In this document: positions 27,521 through 36,354 of the stretch, one piece after another
Layout of the letters: each line of letters starts with the position of its first letter
Numbering within the stretch: the stretch's first letter is position 1
The notes under the pieces: model-generated
What the model saw: the letters and a program-made list of their open reading frames with translations, nothing else
Told to the model about the DNA's origin: nothing
Database searches by the model: none
Translations under genes and position numbers: made by a program
NCBI RefSeq assembly: GCF_900091505.1
Contig: NZ_LT607409.1
Span: 434,001 to 498,000 of the forward strand
Reading direction: 5' to 3'
DNA length: 64,000 nucleotides
From: Micromonospora chokoriensis
GTDB lineage: Bacteria; Actinomycetota; Actinomycetes; Mycobacteriales; Micromonosporaceae

Positions 27521-29604
27521 GCGAGCACGACGAGCGGCGCACCGCGGCCGTACCCAGTCAGAAGCCGGCCGGCGACGAACGGACACCGGGCGACGCCGCG
27601 CCGCGACCCGGCGGCGAGGCGCCGACGCCGAAGCGGCTGCCCCCCGGTCGCCCGGGTGGCGGCCCGGGGTGGATGAGCGCCGGAATGCCCGCCGAGAAGT
27701 CGATGACCTTCGGGCCGTCGGCCCGGCGGTTGCTCGGCCGGCTGCGCCCGCACCGGCTGCACCTGGCGGCGATCATCACGCTCGCCGTGGTGAGCGTCGG
27801 TTTCAGCGTGGCCGGGCCGAAGATCCTCGGCCATGCCACCGACATCATCTTCAGCGGCGTGATCGGTCGGCGACTGGAGCTGGGCACCACCGCCGAGCAG
27901 GCGATCGCCGCAGCCCGGGCCAGCGGCAACGAGAGCTTCGCCGACATGCTGGCCCGGATGGACGTGGTGCCCGGAATGGGCATCGACTTCGACGCCCTGG
28001 GCCGGGTGCTGCTGTTGGCGCTCGGGCTCTACCTGGCGGCGAGCCTACTGTCGTGGTGGCAGGGTTGGCTGCTCAACGGGGTGGTCCAGCGCACCGTGCT
28101 GCGGCTGCGCGCCGAGGTGGAGGAGAAGCTCAACCGGCTGCCGTTGCCCTACTTCGACAGGCAGCCCCGGGGCGAGCTGCTGAGCCGGGTCACCAACGAC
28201 ATCGACAACATCTCCACCAGCCTCCAGCAGACCCTCAGTCAGCTCCTCACCTCGTTGCTCACAGTGGTCGGGGTGCTGGGCGTGATGTTCTGGATCTCGC
28301 CGCTGCTGGCCCTGGTGGCGCTGGTCGCGGTGCCGCTGTCGGTGCTGGTCACGCAGCGCATCGCGAAGCGCTCGCAGAAACAGTTCGTCGCCCAGTGGAC
28401 GCACACCGGTGAGTTGAACGGTCAGATCGAGGAGGCGTACACCGGCCACGAGCTGGTGAAGGTCTTCGGCCGGCAGCGCGAGGTGGAGGCCGCGTTCCAC
28501 GCGAAGAACGAGGAGTTGTTCCGGGCCAGCTTCGGCGCGCAGTTCATCTCCGGGATCATCATGCCGTCGATGATGTTCATCGGGAACCTGAGCTACGTCG
28601 CGATCGCCGTGGTCGGTGGCCTGCGGGTCGCCTCCGGCACGATGAGCCTCGGTGACGTGCAGGCGTTCATCCAGTACTCCCGTCAGTTCACCCAGCCGCT
28701 CACCCAACTCGCGTCGATGGCCAACCTGCTCCAGTCCGGGGTGGCGTCCGCCGAGCGGGTCTTCGCGGTGCTCGACGCCGACGAGCAGACCCCCGACCCG
28801 GTCGAGCCGGCCCGGGTCACCGACCCGCACGGCCGGGTCGAGTTCGAGCACGTCTCGTTCCGCTACGAGCCGGACAAGCCGTTGATCGACGACCTGTCGT
28901 TGGTCGCCGAGCCGGGGCACACGGTGGCGATCGTCGGCCCGACCGGCGCCGGGAAGACCACACTGGTCAATCTGGTCATGCGGTTCTACGAGCTGGACGC
29001 CGGCCGGATCACCCTCGACGGGGTGGACATCACCACGATGCGCCGTGACGACCTGCGCGGACGGATCGGCATGGTGCTCCAGGACACCTGGCTCTTCGGC
29101 GGCACCATCCGCGACAACATCGCCTACGGGCGGCCCGACGCGACTGAGGAGGAGATCGTCGCGGCGGCGCGGGCCACCTTCGTCGACCGGTTCGTCCGCA
29201 GTCTGCCCGACGGCTACGACACGGTCATCGACGAGGAGGGCAGCAACGTCAGCGCCGGCGAGAAGCAGCTCATCACCATCGCCCGGGCGTTCCTCGCCGA
29301 GCCGTCGCTGCTCATCCTCGACGAGGCCACCAGCTCGGTGGACACCCGTACCGAGGTGCTGCTGCAACGGGCGATGGCCGCGCTGCGCTCGGACCGGACC
29401 AGCTTCGTCATCGCGCACCGGCTGTCCACCATCCGCGACGCCGACCTGATCCTGATGATGGAGGACGGCCGGATCGTCGAGCAGGGCACCCACGAGCAGT
29501 TGCTCGCCGCCCACGGCGCGTACCACCGGCTCTACCGTTCCCAGTTCACCGGCGCGGCGGTCGACGAGGAGCCGGCAACCGCCGCTCAACCGGCGTCGGT
29601 CTGA
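27517..29604 (+). CDS. Heterodimeric ABC exporter subunit, catalytic partner
   Basis: A 695-residue half-transporter with an extra Pro/Gly-rich cytoplasmic N-terminus of about 65 residues, six membrane segments (about 78-370) and a nucleotide-binding domain: Walker [10 protein letters not shown] (about 474), Walker [10 protein letters not shown] with the normal Glu, H-loop IAHR. Its signature is VSAGEKQ, not the canonical LSGGQ. Thus it contributes the working Walker site while its altered signature falls in the degenerate site with Asp497/Gln528 of the partner, exactly the complementary pattern of heterodimeric exporters. Starts by ATGA overlap with the upstream subunit. Ends 4 bp before the stop of a convergent gene. 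Confidence 0.9.
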   Translation: MSEHDERRTAAVPSQKPAGDERTPGDAAPRPGGEAPTPKRLPPGRPGGGPGWMSAGMPAEKSMTFGPSARRLLGRLRPHRLHLAAIITLAVVSVGFSVAGPKILGHATDIIFSGVIGRRLELGTTAEQAIAAARASGNESFADMLARMDVVPGMGIDFDALGRVLLLALGLYLAASLLSWWQGWLLNGVVQRTVLRLRAEVEEKLNRLPLPYFDRQPRGELLSRVTNDIDNISTSLQQTLSQLLTSLLTVVGVLGVMFWISPLLALVALVAVPLSVLVTQRIAKRSQKQFVAQWTHTGELNGQIEEAYTGHELVKVFGRQREVEAAFHAKNEELFRASFGAQFISGIIMPSMMFIGNLSYVAIAVVGGLRVASGTMSLGDVQAFIQYSRQFTQPLTQLASMANLLQSGVASAERVFAVLDADEQTPDPVEPARVTDPHGRVEFEHVSFRYEPDKPLIDDLSLVAEPGHTVAIVGPTGAGKTTLVNLVMRFYELDAGRITLDGVDITTMRRDDLRGRIGMVLQDTWLFGGTIRDNIAYGRPDATEEEIVAAARATFVDRFVRSLPDGYDTVIDEEGSNVSAGEKQLITIARAFLAEPSLLILDEATSSVDTRTEVLLQRAMAALRSDRTSFVIAHRLSTIRDADLILMMEDGRIVEQGTHEQLLAAHGAYHRLYRSQFTGAAVDEEPATAAQPASV

Positions 29605-29608
29605 CGTG

Positions 29609-30826
29609 TCAGCCCGGGGGGAGCAGATCCGCCGAGCGGGCCGCGACCTGCCCGCCGATCAGGGCGAGCGCGTCGGCGGCCGGCATCGGGGCCCGGGCCC
29701 GACCGCCGCGCAGGCGCAGCGCCAGGCGTCCGTCGGCCACCTCCCGGGCACCCACCACCCCGAGGTACGGGACGCGGCGGCGGGCCGCGTCCCGGATCCG
29801 GGCGCCCAGCGAGCCGGCGACGTCGACATCGACCCGCAGGCCGACGTCGACGGCCTGCCGGGCCAGGTCGGCCGCCACGTCGACCTGCCCGTCGTCGACC
29901 GGCAGCAGGACCAGTTGGACGGGTGCGTACCAGGCCGGGAAGGCGCCCTCGTGCACCTCGATCAGGTACGCGAACAACCGCTCCATGCTGCCGACCAGAC
30001 TCCGGTGCACCATGACCGGTCGACGCCGGCTGCCGTCGGAATCGGTGTACGACAGGTCGAAGCGCTCGGGTTTGTCGAAGTCGAGTTGAATGGTGGAGAT
30101 GGTCGACTCCCGACCGGCCGCGTCGACGATCTGGATGTCGATCTTCGGCCCGTAGAACGCCGCCTCACCGGGCGCCTCGACGTACTCCATCCCGGCCAGC
30201 GCGGCACGGAGCAGATCCTCCGCGCGGGCCCACTGCGCGTCGTCACCGACATACTTCCCGCCCGGCCCGCGCAGCGACAGCCGGAACCCGGCCGGGCGTA
30301 CGCCCAGCGCGGCGTGCGCCTCCCGGATCAGCCCGAGGATCCCGGCGACCTCCGCACCGACCTGCTCGGGCGCGCAGAAGGTGTGCGCGTCGTTCAGGGA
30401 GATGGCGCGTACCCGGGACAGCCCGCCGAGCACCCCGGAACGCTCCGAGCGGTACATCCCACCCAGTTCCGCGACCCGCAGCGGCAACTCCCGGTAGGAG
30501 CGTCCACGGGCCCGGAACACCAGCGCGTGATGAGGGCAGAGCGCCGGCCGGAGCACGAACTCGTCGTCAGCGCTCAGCCGCATCGGCGGGAACATGTCGT
30601 CGGCGAAGTAGCCGAGATGGCCGGAGAGTTCGAAGAGTTCGCGTTTGCCCAGCGGCGGCGAGTAGACGTGCTGGTGGCCGGAGCGACGCTCCAACTCCCG
30701 GACGTACTCCTCGACGGCGTGCCGGGCGGCGGCGCCGGCGGGCAGCCAGATCGGCAGGCCGGCGCCGGCCAGCGGATCGGAGACGAAGAGGTCCAGCTCA
30801 CGGCCGAGCCTACGGTGGTCGATCAT
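29609..30826 (-). CDS. Short threonyl-tRNA synthetase paralogue lacking editing domains
   Basis: A 405-residue class II synthetase. The catalytic core keeps ELSGHLGYFADDMF, RSYRELPLRVAE, MYRSERSGVLGGLSRVR and the zinc triad Cys97 (RPALCPHH), His148 (NDAHTFC) and His274 (MVHRSLVGS); the anticodon-binding domain (about 290-400) has VPYLGVVGAREV. The usual ThrRS is about 640-690 residues: the N-terminal TGS and editing domains are absent. It is therefore a second or specialised enzyme, perhaps for stress, antibiotic resistance or loading another carrier. The ATG at 30826 has AGGAG seven bases upstream. No biosynthetic cluster is adjacent. Activity looks intact by key residues. Confidence 0.85.
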   Translation of the reverse strand: MIDHRRLGRELDLFVSDPLAGAGLPIWLPAGAAARHAVEEYVRELERRSGHQHVYSPPLGKRELFELSGHLGYFADDMFPPMRLSADDEFVLRPALCPHHALVFRARGRSYRELPLRVAELGGMYRSERSGVLGGLSRVRAISLNDAHTFCAPEQVGAEVAGILGLIREAHAALGVRPAGFRLSLRGPGGKYVGDDAQWARAEDLLRAALAGMEYVEAPGEAAFYGPKIDIQIVDAAGRESTISTIQLDFDKPERFDLSYTDSDGSRRRPVMVHRSLVGSMERLFAYLIEVHEGAFPAWYAPVQLVLLPVDDGQVDVAADLARQAVDVGLRVDVDVAGSLGARIRDAARRRVPYLGVVGAREVADGRLALRLRGGRARAPMPAADALALIGGQVAARSADLLPPG

Positions 30827-31350
30827 GTCGGGCTCCTGGATCGGGTACGACCCGGAGGCGACCTGGACACCGAACGCCACGCGGCCCTCGGGGGCGGATC
30901 GCCCCGGGGCCTGGTCGACGGTGGTTACGTCAGAGCGGCGCGCCGGGGACACCCGGCGTCGTGGTCACCACTACCGCACTGCGCATGTGACGACGCTATC
31001 CGTCGAACGAGCGAGGACGCACCTGGATTACGACGGTCGGGACGCGGACGGGGGCGGGCCGCCGGCGCGGGACCCGCCGGCGGCCCTGGCGGCCCGAATT
31101 CGTCAGGAACGGGGGACCCGACGGGCGTGGCCGCGCGGACAACGGTACGCCGACGATTGCCGATCCGCCGACCGCTCCGGCGGGGGTGGAACAGCCACCG
31201 CAACCGTCACCCGGAACCGGTTCGCCTCGTTGGGCCCCGGGTGGCCTGGCCGTGTCGACCGTCACGACGGGCCGGGGTTGTCCACGGTGACGCCGGACAC
31301 GCCGTCAGGCTCAAGACACCCAATCGGCCGCATCCGGCGAGGTGGCAGGC
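30827..31350. other. 524-bp spacer without a supported gene
   Basis: Open frames exist on both strands but are Arg/Pro/Gly-rich and resemble no family. A small hairpin (CGGGT-ACG-ACCCG, 30842-30854) lies just before the ribosome-binding site of the ThrRS-like gene. No T-box consensus was found on the ThrRS strand. Promoters for both flanking genes should lie here. Confidence 0.6.
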
Positions 31351-31971
31351 GTGCCCGAACTACTGACCGACGTTGCGTCGCCGACCTGGGCGTACCTCGT
31401 GCTGGTCGCCCTGCTCATCGCGGACGCCTTCGTCCCGGTGATCCCCACCCAGATCGTCATGATCACCAGTGGCGCGCTCACCGTCTACGGCGGGCTCAAC
31501 CTGCCGGTCACCATCGCGGTCGGCGCGCTCGGCGTATTCGTCGGCGACCTGGCCTGCTACCTGCTCGGACGGAGCGCGCCGGACCGGCGCCCGCCCCGGC
31601 ACGCCGAGCTGAGCCGCGCCCGCCGGGTGGCCAGCCGGGTCACCCAGGGGCTGCGACAACCCGGACCGCTGGTCATCCTGCTCTGCCGGTTCGTGCCCGG
31701 CGGCCGGATGGCGGCCTGCTTCTCGGCCGGGCGCAGCCGCTACCCCTACCGTCTGTTCGTGCTCTACGAGGCCGTCGCTGCACTGGGTTGGGCCACCTAC
31801 GGCGCCCTGGTCGGGCACCTGGGTGGCACCGCGCTGACCGAGTCGGCGTGGCGGCTGGCCATCATCGCCACCGCCGCGGCGGCCGGCTTCGCCGCTGCCG
31901 GTTGGGCCATGACACTGGTCAGCGCCCGCCACGCCCGCGCCGCCGCCGGCACCAACATCCCGATCGACTGA
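31351..31971 (+). CDS. DedA-family membrane protein
   Basis: A 206-residue integral membrane protein of the DedA/SNARE-associated (VTT) family: opening VASPTWAYLVLVALLIADAFVPVIPTQ, a GDLACYLLGR segment and RFVPGGRMAACFSAGRSRYPYRLF, the family signature F-x-R-x-x-P-G-x-R. Members transport undecaprenyl phosphate or other phospholipids across the membrane. The GTG at 31351 has GAGG eight bases upstream; a GTG three codons earlier is the alternative. No linked gene suggests which lipid it handles. Confidence 0.82.
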   Translation: MPELLTDVASPTWAYLVLVALLIADAFVPVIPTQIVMITSGALTVYGGLNLPVTIAVGALGVFVGDLACYLLGRSAPDRRPPRHAELSRARRVASRVTQGLRQPGPLVILLCRFVPGGRMAACFSAGRSRYPYRLFVLYEAVAALGWATYGALVGHLGGTALTESAWRLAIIATAAAAGFAAAGWAMTLVSARHARAAAGTNIPID

Positions 31972-32078
31972 GTGTCGCCCAGCGTTCCGGGTGCGGTCCC
32001 CTCTAGGGGTCGTTTCGGGGGGTTAACTCGGTGGGCGTCCCGGATTCGGCTCGGGTGCCTCCGGCGGCAGGCTGAGGC

Positions 32079-32768
32079 ATGCCTGGAACCCGGAACACCG
32101 GCGTGCTGGCCCTCGGTGGGATCGCCGTGGCGGCGCTGCTCACCGTGATCGGCCACCTGGAAGTCAACGACGACCTCAACCCGTGGGCGTTGACCGTCAG
32201 CGACTTCGCGGTCTCCGACCGGGGCGGGGTCATCGACGTCGCCATGGTGGTGCTCGCGCTCGCCACCGTGGCGCTGCTGTACGGGCTGCGCCGCACCGGC
32301 CCGGCACAGCCCGGTCGCCCGGTCGAGCTGCTGCTCGGCGCGTGGATGTCCGGGCTGCTGCTGGCCGCGCTGGTGCCGACGAACGAGCCCGGCACCGCCA
32401 TGACCACGGCGGCGTACGTGCACCGGTACGCCTCGGTGGTCGCCTTCCTCGCCCTGCCGGCGGCCGGTTGGCTGCTGGCCCGTCGACCCGACCTGGCCCC
32501 CGCCGCCCGGACGCTACGCACCCTCGTCCTGCTGAGCCTGGCCCTGGCGGTGGCGATGATCTGGTCCGCCTACCCCGGTGACCGTCTGCTCATCGGCCTT
32601 GCCGAACGCCTCCTCATCCTCACCGAGGTGGCCGTGCTGGCAACCGTCGCGCTGACCCAGACCCTGACCCTGACCCGCCCGTCCCGCCGCCCCCGCCCCG
32701 CCGCGGCCCGGCCCGTAGGGGTCGATCATGGAGTTGTGGTGCCCCGCAAAAGGGGCGTGACGGTGTGA
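32079..32768 (+). CDS. DUF998-family membrane protein
   Basis: A 229-residue protein with six hydrophobic segments, opening LALGGIAVAALLTVIGHLEVN and continuing with NPWALTVSDFAVSDRGGVIDVAMVVLALATVALLYGL, the DUF998 pattern; the family has no established function. The C-terminal 15 residues (VDHGVVVPRKRGVTV) are encoded by the left arm and loop of inverted repeat copy B: the arm starts exactly in frame at residue 215 and the stop lies in the loop. The original C-terminus was probably shortened or replaced by that repeat. The ATG at 32079 has only a weak GAGG close by. Confidence 0.78.
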   Translation: MPGTRNTGVLALGGIAVAALLTVIGHLEVNDDLNPWALTVSDFAVSDRGGVIDVAMVVLALATVALLYGLRRTGPAQPGRPVELLLGAWMSGLLLAALVPTNEPGTAMTTAAYVHRYASVVAFLALPAAGWLLARRPDLAPAARTLRTLVLLSLALAVAMIWSAYPGDRLLIGLAERLLILTEVAVLATVALTQTLTLTRPSRRPRPAAARPVGVDHGVVVPRKRGVTV

Positions 32769-32795
32769 ACCGCCCACCACAACTCCATGATCGAC
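32721..32795. repeat. GATCATG inverted repeat, copy B
   Basis: Perfect 21-bp arms at 32721-32741 and 32775-32795, identical in sequence to copy A, with the same 33-nt loop length. The loop shares CAAAA and GCG with the reverse complement of copy A's loop, so B is inserted in the opposite orientation. Its left arm and loop encode the end of the DUF998 protein. Confidence 0.88.
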
Positions 32796-32816
32796 AACGA
32801 TCTGCCGGACGGGGGA

Positions 32817-34220
32817 CTACTCCAGCTCGTGCAGCATGAGCTGGCGGGCCGCCTCGGTGATCGAGCCGGACAGACTCGGGTAGATGGTGATGGTCTGAGC
32901 CAACTCGTTGACCGTCAGATTGTTCTCCACCGCCATGGTGATGGGCAGGATCAGCTCACTGGCCTTCGGGGCGACCACCACACCGCCGATCACCTGACCA
33001 CTGGCCGGGCGGCAGAAGAGCTTCACGAAGCCGTCCGCGAGGTCGTCCATCTTCGCCCGGGCGTTGCCGGACAGCGGCAACATCACCTGCCGGGCCGGCA
33101 CCTTGCCCGCGTCCACCTCGTCCTGCGAGACACCCACGGTGGCCAGCTCCGGATCGGTGAAGACGTTCGCCGCGACGGTACGCAGACGCAGCGGACGGAC
33201 CGCCTCGCCGAGGGCGTGCCACATGGCGATCCGGCCCTGCATGGCGGCCACGCTGGCCAGCAGCAGCACCCCCGTGCAGTCACCGGCGGCGTAGATGCCG
33301 GGCACGTTGGTCCGGGACGCCCGGTCGACGGTGATGTAGCCGCCCCGGCCCAGCTCCACCCCGTATTCCACCAGACCCAGGTCGGCGGTGTTCGGGATCG
33401 AGCCGACGGTGATCAACGCGTGTGAGCCGGTCACCTTCCGGCCGTCGGACAGCTCCACCTCGACGCCGTCGGCGGTACGCCGGACCGCGTCGGCCCGCGA
33501 GTTGTTCAGGATCTCCATGCCCCGGTTGCGGAACACCCGCTCGATGGCGGACGCCGCGTCGGCGTCCTCGTGCGGCATCACCCGGTCCCGGCTGGACACC
33601 AGGGTCACCTGGACCCCCATCGCCAGGTACGCGCTGGCGAACTCCGCGCCGGTCACACCCGAGCCGACCACGATCAGGTGCTCGGGCAGCTCGGGGAGGT
33701 CGTACACCTGACGCCAGGTCAGGATGCGCTCACCGTCCGGTACGGCGGTGGGTAACTGGCGGGGTGTCGAACCGGTCGCGACCAGCACTGTCGAGGCGTC
33801 GATGGAGTATTCCCCGCCACCGTCGGCGGGGGTGACGACGACCCGGTGGGTGTGCCCGAGGGAGTCCTCACCGAGCCGGGCGGTGCCGGCCACGAAGGTG
33901 ACACCCGCCTTCAGCAGCTTGGCGTGGATGTCCGCGGACTGCGCCAGGGCCAACCGCTTGACCCGCTCGTGCACCGCCCGCGCGTCGACGGTGACCGCCT
34001 CCAGGCCGTCCGAGTGCACCCCGAACTCCTCGGTGTCCCGGTAGCCGGTGACGACCCCCGAGCTGGCGATGAAGGTCTTCGACGGCACGCAGTCGGAGAG
34101 CACGCAGGCCCCACCGGCGCCGTCCGCCTCCACCACCGTGACATCGGCATCCAGTTGGGCGGCCACCAGGGCCGCCTCGTACCCGGCCGGCCCCCCGCCG
34201 ATGATCACGATCCGGCTCAC
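32817..34220 (-). CDS. lpdA: LpdA-like NAD(P)H-quinone/flavoprotein disulfide reductase
   Basis: A 467-residue FAD enzyme of the disulfide reductase family. FAD motif GGGPAGYEAA (8-17), second Rossmann motif VVGSGVTGAEFASAY, FAD site GIYAAGDCTG. A Cys39-x4-Cys44 pair is present (ACVLSDCVPSK), but the C-terminal active-site His of lipoamide dehydrogenase is replaced by Tyr in IYPSLSGSITE. That pattern fits the mycobacterial LpdA (Rv3303c) group, NAD(P)H-quinone reductases linked to oxidative-stress resistance, rather than true lipoamide dehydrogenase; the mycobacterial enzyme is reported to lack one Cys. The GTG at 34220 has AGGA upstream. The upstream spacer holds a dispersed repeat. Convergent with the DUF998 gene across palindrome B. 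Confidence 0.85.
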   Translation of the reverse strand: MSRIVIIGGGPAGYEAALVAAQLDADVTVVEADGAGGACVLSDCVPSKTFIASSGVVTGYRDTEEFGVHSDGLEAVTVDARAVHERVKRLALAQSADIHAKLLKAGVTFVAGTARLGEDSLGHTHRVVVTPADGGGEYSIDASTVLVATGSTPRQLPTAVPDGERILTWRQVYDLPELPEHLIVVGSGVTGAEFASAYLAMGVQVTLVSSRDRVMPHEDADAASAIERVFRNRGMEILNNSRADAVRRTADGVEVELSDGRKVTGSHALITVGSIPNTADLGLVEYGVELGRGGYITVDRASRTNVPGIYAAGDCTGVLLLASVAAMQGRIAMWHALGEAVRPLRLRTVAANVFTDPELATVGVSQDEVDAGKVPARQVMLPLSGNARAKMDDLADGFVKLFCRPASGQVIGGVVVAPKASELILPITMAVENNLTVNELAQTITIYPSLSGSITEAARQLMLHELE

Positions 34221-34231
34221 AGCGCCATCCT

Positions 34232-34277
34232 TTCGCTCGCGACTGCGGGGCTCCGCTGCGCTGCACTCCTCGCGCTC
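34232..34277 (-). repeat. Dispersed GC-rich repeat, intergenic copy
   Basis: Read on the minus strand: GAGCGCGAGGAGTG, a 10-nt variable centre, GAGCCCCGCAGTCG, one base, GAGCGAA. The same two blocks occur at 46825-46867 inside the phosphohexomutase gene with a 7-nt centre. Here it lies just upstream of lpdA. Confidence 0.8.
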
Positions 34278-34372
34278 ACCACGTTCGCCCTTCGTCGATG
34301 CTCACAGTGACTTTCTTCTCCTGGGCGCATTCGACACGCACAGTCGTATTCTCCCCCACCCGTCCGCCGGGC

Positions 34373-34378
34373 TATCGT
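34373..34378 (+). promoter_or_regulatory. -10 box (TATCGT) for gamma-glutamylcyclotransferase gene
   Basis: TATCGT lies 7 nt before the GTG at 34386; no ribosome-binding site. Confidence 0.5.
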
Positions 34379-34385
34379 CATCGCC

Positions 34386-34841
34386 GTGCGTCATCACGCC
34401 GCCTACGGCTCAAATCTCGACCCCGCCCGGATGCGCGCCTACTGTCCGCATTCGCCGATGGTGGGCACCGGCTGGCTGGAAGGCTGGCGGCTGACCTTCG
34501 CCGGCGCGGATGTGATCGGCTGGGAGGGCGCGGTCAGCACCCTGGTCGAGTCCCCCGGTGACCGGGTCTTCGTGGCGCTCTACGACATCCACCCGTACGA
34601 CGCCGAGCAGCTCGACGAGCTGGAGGGTGTCGCCGCCGGCACGTACCGCAAGCTGCACGTCCGGGTCTCCACCCTCGACGGCGACGTGACGGCGTGGATC
34701 TACGTCTTCAACGGGTACGAGGGCGGCCTGCCGACGTCGTGGTACCTGTCCGAGATCGCGAACGCCGCCGAAAAGGCGGGCGCCCCGGACGACTACGTCA
34801 CCGAGTTGCGGTCCCGCCCCACCGGCACCGCGTCGGCGTAG
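34386..34841 (+). CDS. Gamma-glutamylcyclotransferase-like protein
   Basis: A 151-residue protein of the GGCT fold: YGSNLDPARM (7-16) binds the glutamyl group, and Glu80 in LDELEGV is the expected catalytic acid/base. The family converts gamma-glutamyl peptides or amines to 5-oxoproline. Actinobacteria lack glutathione, so the natural substrate is probably another gamma-glutamyl compound. In Streptomyces a relative also lies beside the lpd-like gene, as it does here, divergently. The leaderless -10 box supports the GTG start. No signal peptide, so cytoplasmic. Confidence 0.85.
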   Translation: MRHHAAYGSNLDPARMRAYCPHSPMVGTGWLEGWRLTFAGADVIGWEGAVSTLVESPGDRVFVALYDIHPYDAEQLDELEGVAAGTYRKLHVRVSTLDGDVTAWIYVFNGYEGGLPTSWYLSEIANAAEKAGAPDDYVTELRSRPTGTASA

Positions 34842-34916
34842 CAGCGCGTATCGCACGCCCCCAGTCTGCTACCGATGTCGACCGGGTCGCCGGTCGGGCC
34901 CGACCGGGGTCGTCAA

Positions 34917-35876
34917 TCACACACCGGCGGCCGGCACCGAGCGCTCGTACATGTCGGTCCACAGGACCTCCCGCAGGCCCACCGACTCGTACAGCGACAG
35001 CGGCGCGGTCGGGTTGCTGAGGTCGACGCCGAGACCGGCCGACTGCCGACCCTTCTCGGCGTAACGCGCGAAGGCGCGGCGCAGCAGCGCCGCACCGACA
35101 CCCCTCCGGCGGTACGCGGACCGCACCGACAAACTCTTCACCCAGCCCTGCTGCTGGTCGAGCGCCTGGTCCGAGGACTGCAACACGCCGGCCGGCACCC
35201 CGTCCACCTCGGCGACGAACCACTCGTCCCAGGCGGTCAGGTCGCCGATCCGAGCCCGCCACCGGTCGTAGGACACCGGCTCGTGGTCGGGGGTGTCGGC
35301 GAAGGCGGCGTCGTAGATCCGGTGGAACTCCCGCAGGTCGGCCTCGTCGTCGGGGCGTACCTGTCGCACCGTCACGCCGGGCGGCGGCGCGGGCTCGTCC
35401 GGCAGGTCGGCCAGCGGCCGGCTCATCCGCACGTACCGCTTGGCCAGGGTGAACCCGGCCTCGATCAGGTCCCGCTCCCAGAGGCGTTCCGGCGCGAAGA
35501 CGGCGCAGCGGACGGTGAGCGCCGGCAGCCCCCGCTCGGCGGCACGCTCGGCGACCCGGTCCAGTTGTCGGGCCAGCAGCGACGCGCGGACGGTGGCGGC
35601 GCGCGCCGGGTCGACGTAGACCTCCACGAACTCCCGGCCGACGCCGGTCGGGTTGTCGACCGTCGCCCAGCCGACCACGGCGCCGTGCGGGTCGACCGCC
35701 AGCCAGGAGTCCCGGGTCGGGTCGAAGTGGGGGGCGGTCAGCGACGCCGCGACGTCCTCCGCGTCGAAGTCGGGATGGCCGATGGCGAAGGTGTCGGCGG
35801 CGTGCACCACGGCGAGGATCGCGGGCACATCGGCGAGGGTGGGCCGGCGCGTTGTCCAACCAGCGGGAAAGGTCAC
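34917..35876 (-). CDS. Tandem GNAT-domain N-acetyltransferase
   Basis: A 319-residue protein with two GNAT-fold halves. The C-terminal half (about 160-310) is canonical, with acetyl-CoA loop SVRSAYRRRGVGAALLRRAF and LGVDLSNPTAPLSLYESVGLRE. The N-terminal half (about 1-150) is recognisable by TRRPTLADVPAILAVVHAAD and VYVDPARAATVRASLL but lacks a clear Q/RxxGxG loop, so it is probably structural. This resembles mycothiol synthase-like architecture but I see no specific match, so the substrate stays open. GTG at 35876 is preferred; the frame reaches 35918. It is the last gene of a minus-strand run that starts at 39.2 kb. Confidence 0.78.
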   Translation of the reverse strand: MTFPAGWTTRRPTLADVPAILAVVHAADTFAIGHPDFDAEDVAASLTAPHFDPTRDSWLAVDPHGAVVGWATVDNPTGVGREFVEVYVDPARAATVRASLLARQLDRVAERAAERGLPALTVRCAVFAPERLWERDLIEAGFTLAKRYVRMSRPLADLPDEPAPPPGVTVRQVRPDDEADLREFHRIYDAAFADTPDHEPVSYDRWRARIGDLTAWDEWFVAEVDGVPAGVLQSSDQALDQQQGWVKSLSVRSAYRRRGVGAALLRRAFARYAEKGRQSAGLGVDLSNPTAPLSLYESVGLREVLWTDMYERSVPAAGV

Positions 35877-35943
35877 GGCAGAGCATCCTGACAGCCGACC
35901 GTCGACGGCGCCGCTCATTTTCGGGCAGGTGCGGGACTCCGCG

Positions 35944-36354
35944 TCAGTTCTGGCCCGGACTGGCCACGGGCAGCCCTACTTCCTTGGCGCATTCGAGCAG
36001 CCGACGATCGTAGGAGACGAAGGCGACGAGTGCGGTTCCGGACTCGTTGGTCAAGACCTGAGCGGTGGCCAGGTGGATGGCGTCGAGACGACGGAGCATC
36101 GGCTCGGCGAAAGCCGCTGCGGTCGCGCGGACCGTACTGTCGATCTCCAGTCGGAACAACCGGCCGACGGCCGCAGGAACTCCGATCAACGCTTGCGGAG
36201 CTGATCGGCGCAACGCCCTGGGAACCTCGACCTCGACGAGAGCAGTGGACACCAGAGGCACATCGGGGTGGGTGTTCAGCCAGGAGACGAGCTCGGCGCT
36301 GCATGCCTCCTGGCGGACCAGCTTGACGACGGCGGCGGAATCGAGATAGATCAC
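35944..36354 (-). CDS. vapC: PIN-domain toxin (VapC-type ribonuclease)
   Basis: A 136-residue PIN-domain protein with the acidic metal site of VapC nucleases: Asp5 (IYLDSAA), Glu41 or Glu43 (LVEVEV), Asp91 (LDAIHLATA) and Asp116 (SYDRRL). VapC toxins cleave tRNA or rRNA at defined sites. The GTG start overlaps the antitoxin stop by 4 nt (GTGA), the usual arrangement with antitoxin first. The target RNA cannot be inferred. All key acidic residues are present, so the toxin should be active. Confidence 0.9.
   Translation of the reverse strand: MIYLDSAAVVKLVRQEACSAELVSWLNTHPDVPLVSTALVEVEVPRALRRSAPQALIGVPAAVGRLFRLEIDSTVRATAAAFAEPMLRRLDAIHLATAQVLTNESGTALVAFVSYDRRLLECAKEVGLPVASPGQN

Noticed and set aside
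29609..30826. Self-resistance gene of an antibiotic cluster
   Set aside because: No biosynthetic genes flank it; the idea rests only on ThrRS paralogues known from borrelidin and obafluorin producers.
31184..31200. T-box-like text GGGGTGGAACAGCCACCG
   Set aside because: It is on the plus strand, whereas the threonyl-tRNA synthetase paralogue is on the minus strand; no Stem I or terminator was seen and the downstream plus-strand gene is DedA.
30825..32006. 393-codon plus-strand frame covering the ThrRS-DedA spacer
   Set aside because: It runs through the DedA gene in another frame and is Arg/Pro/Gly-rich; no start signal or family.
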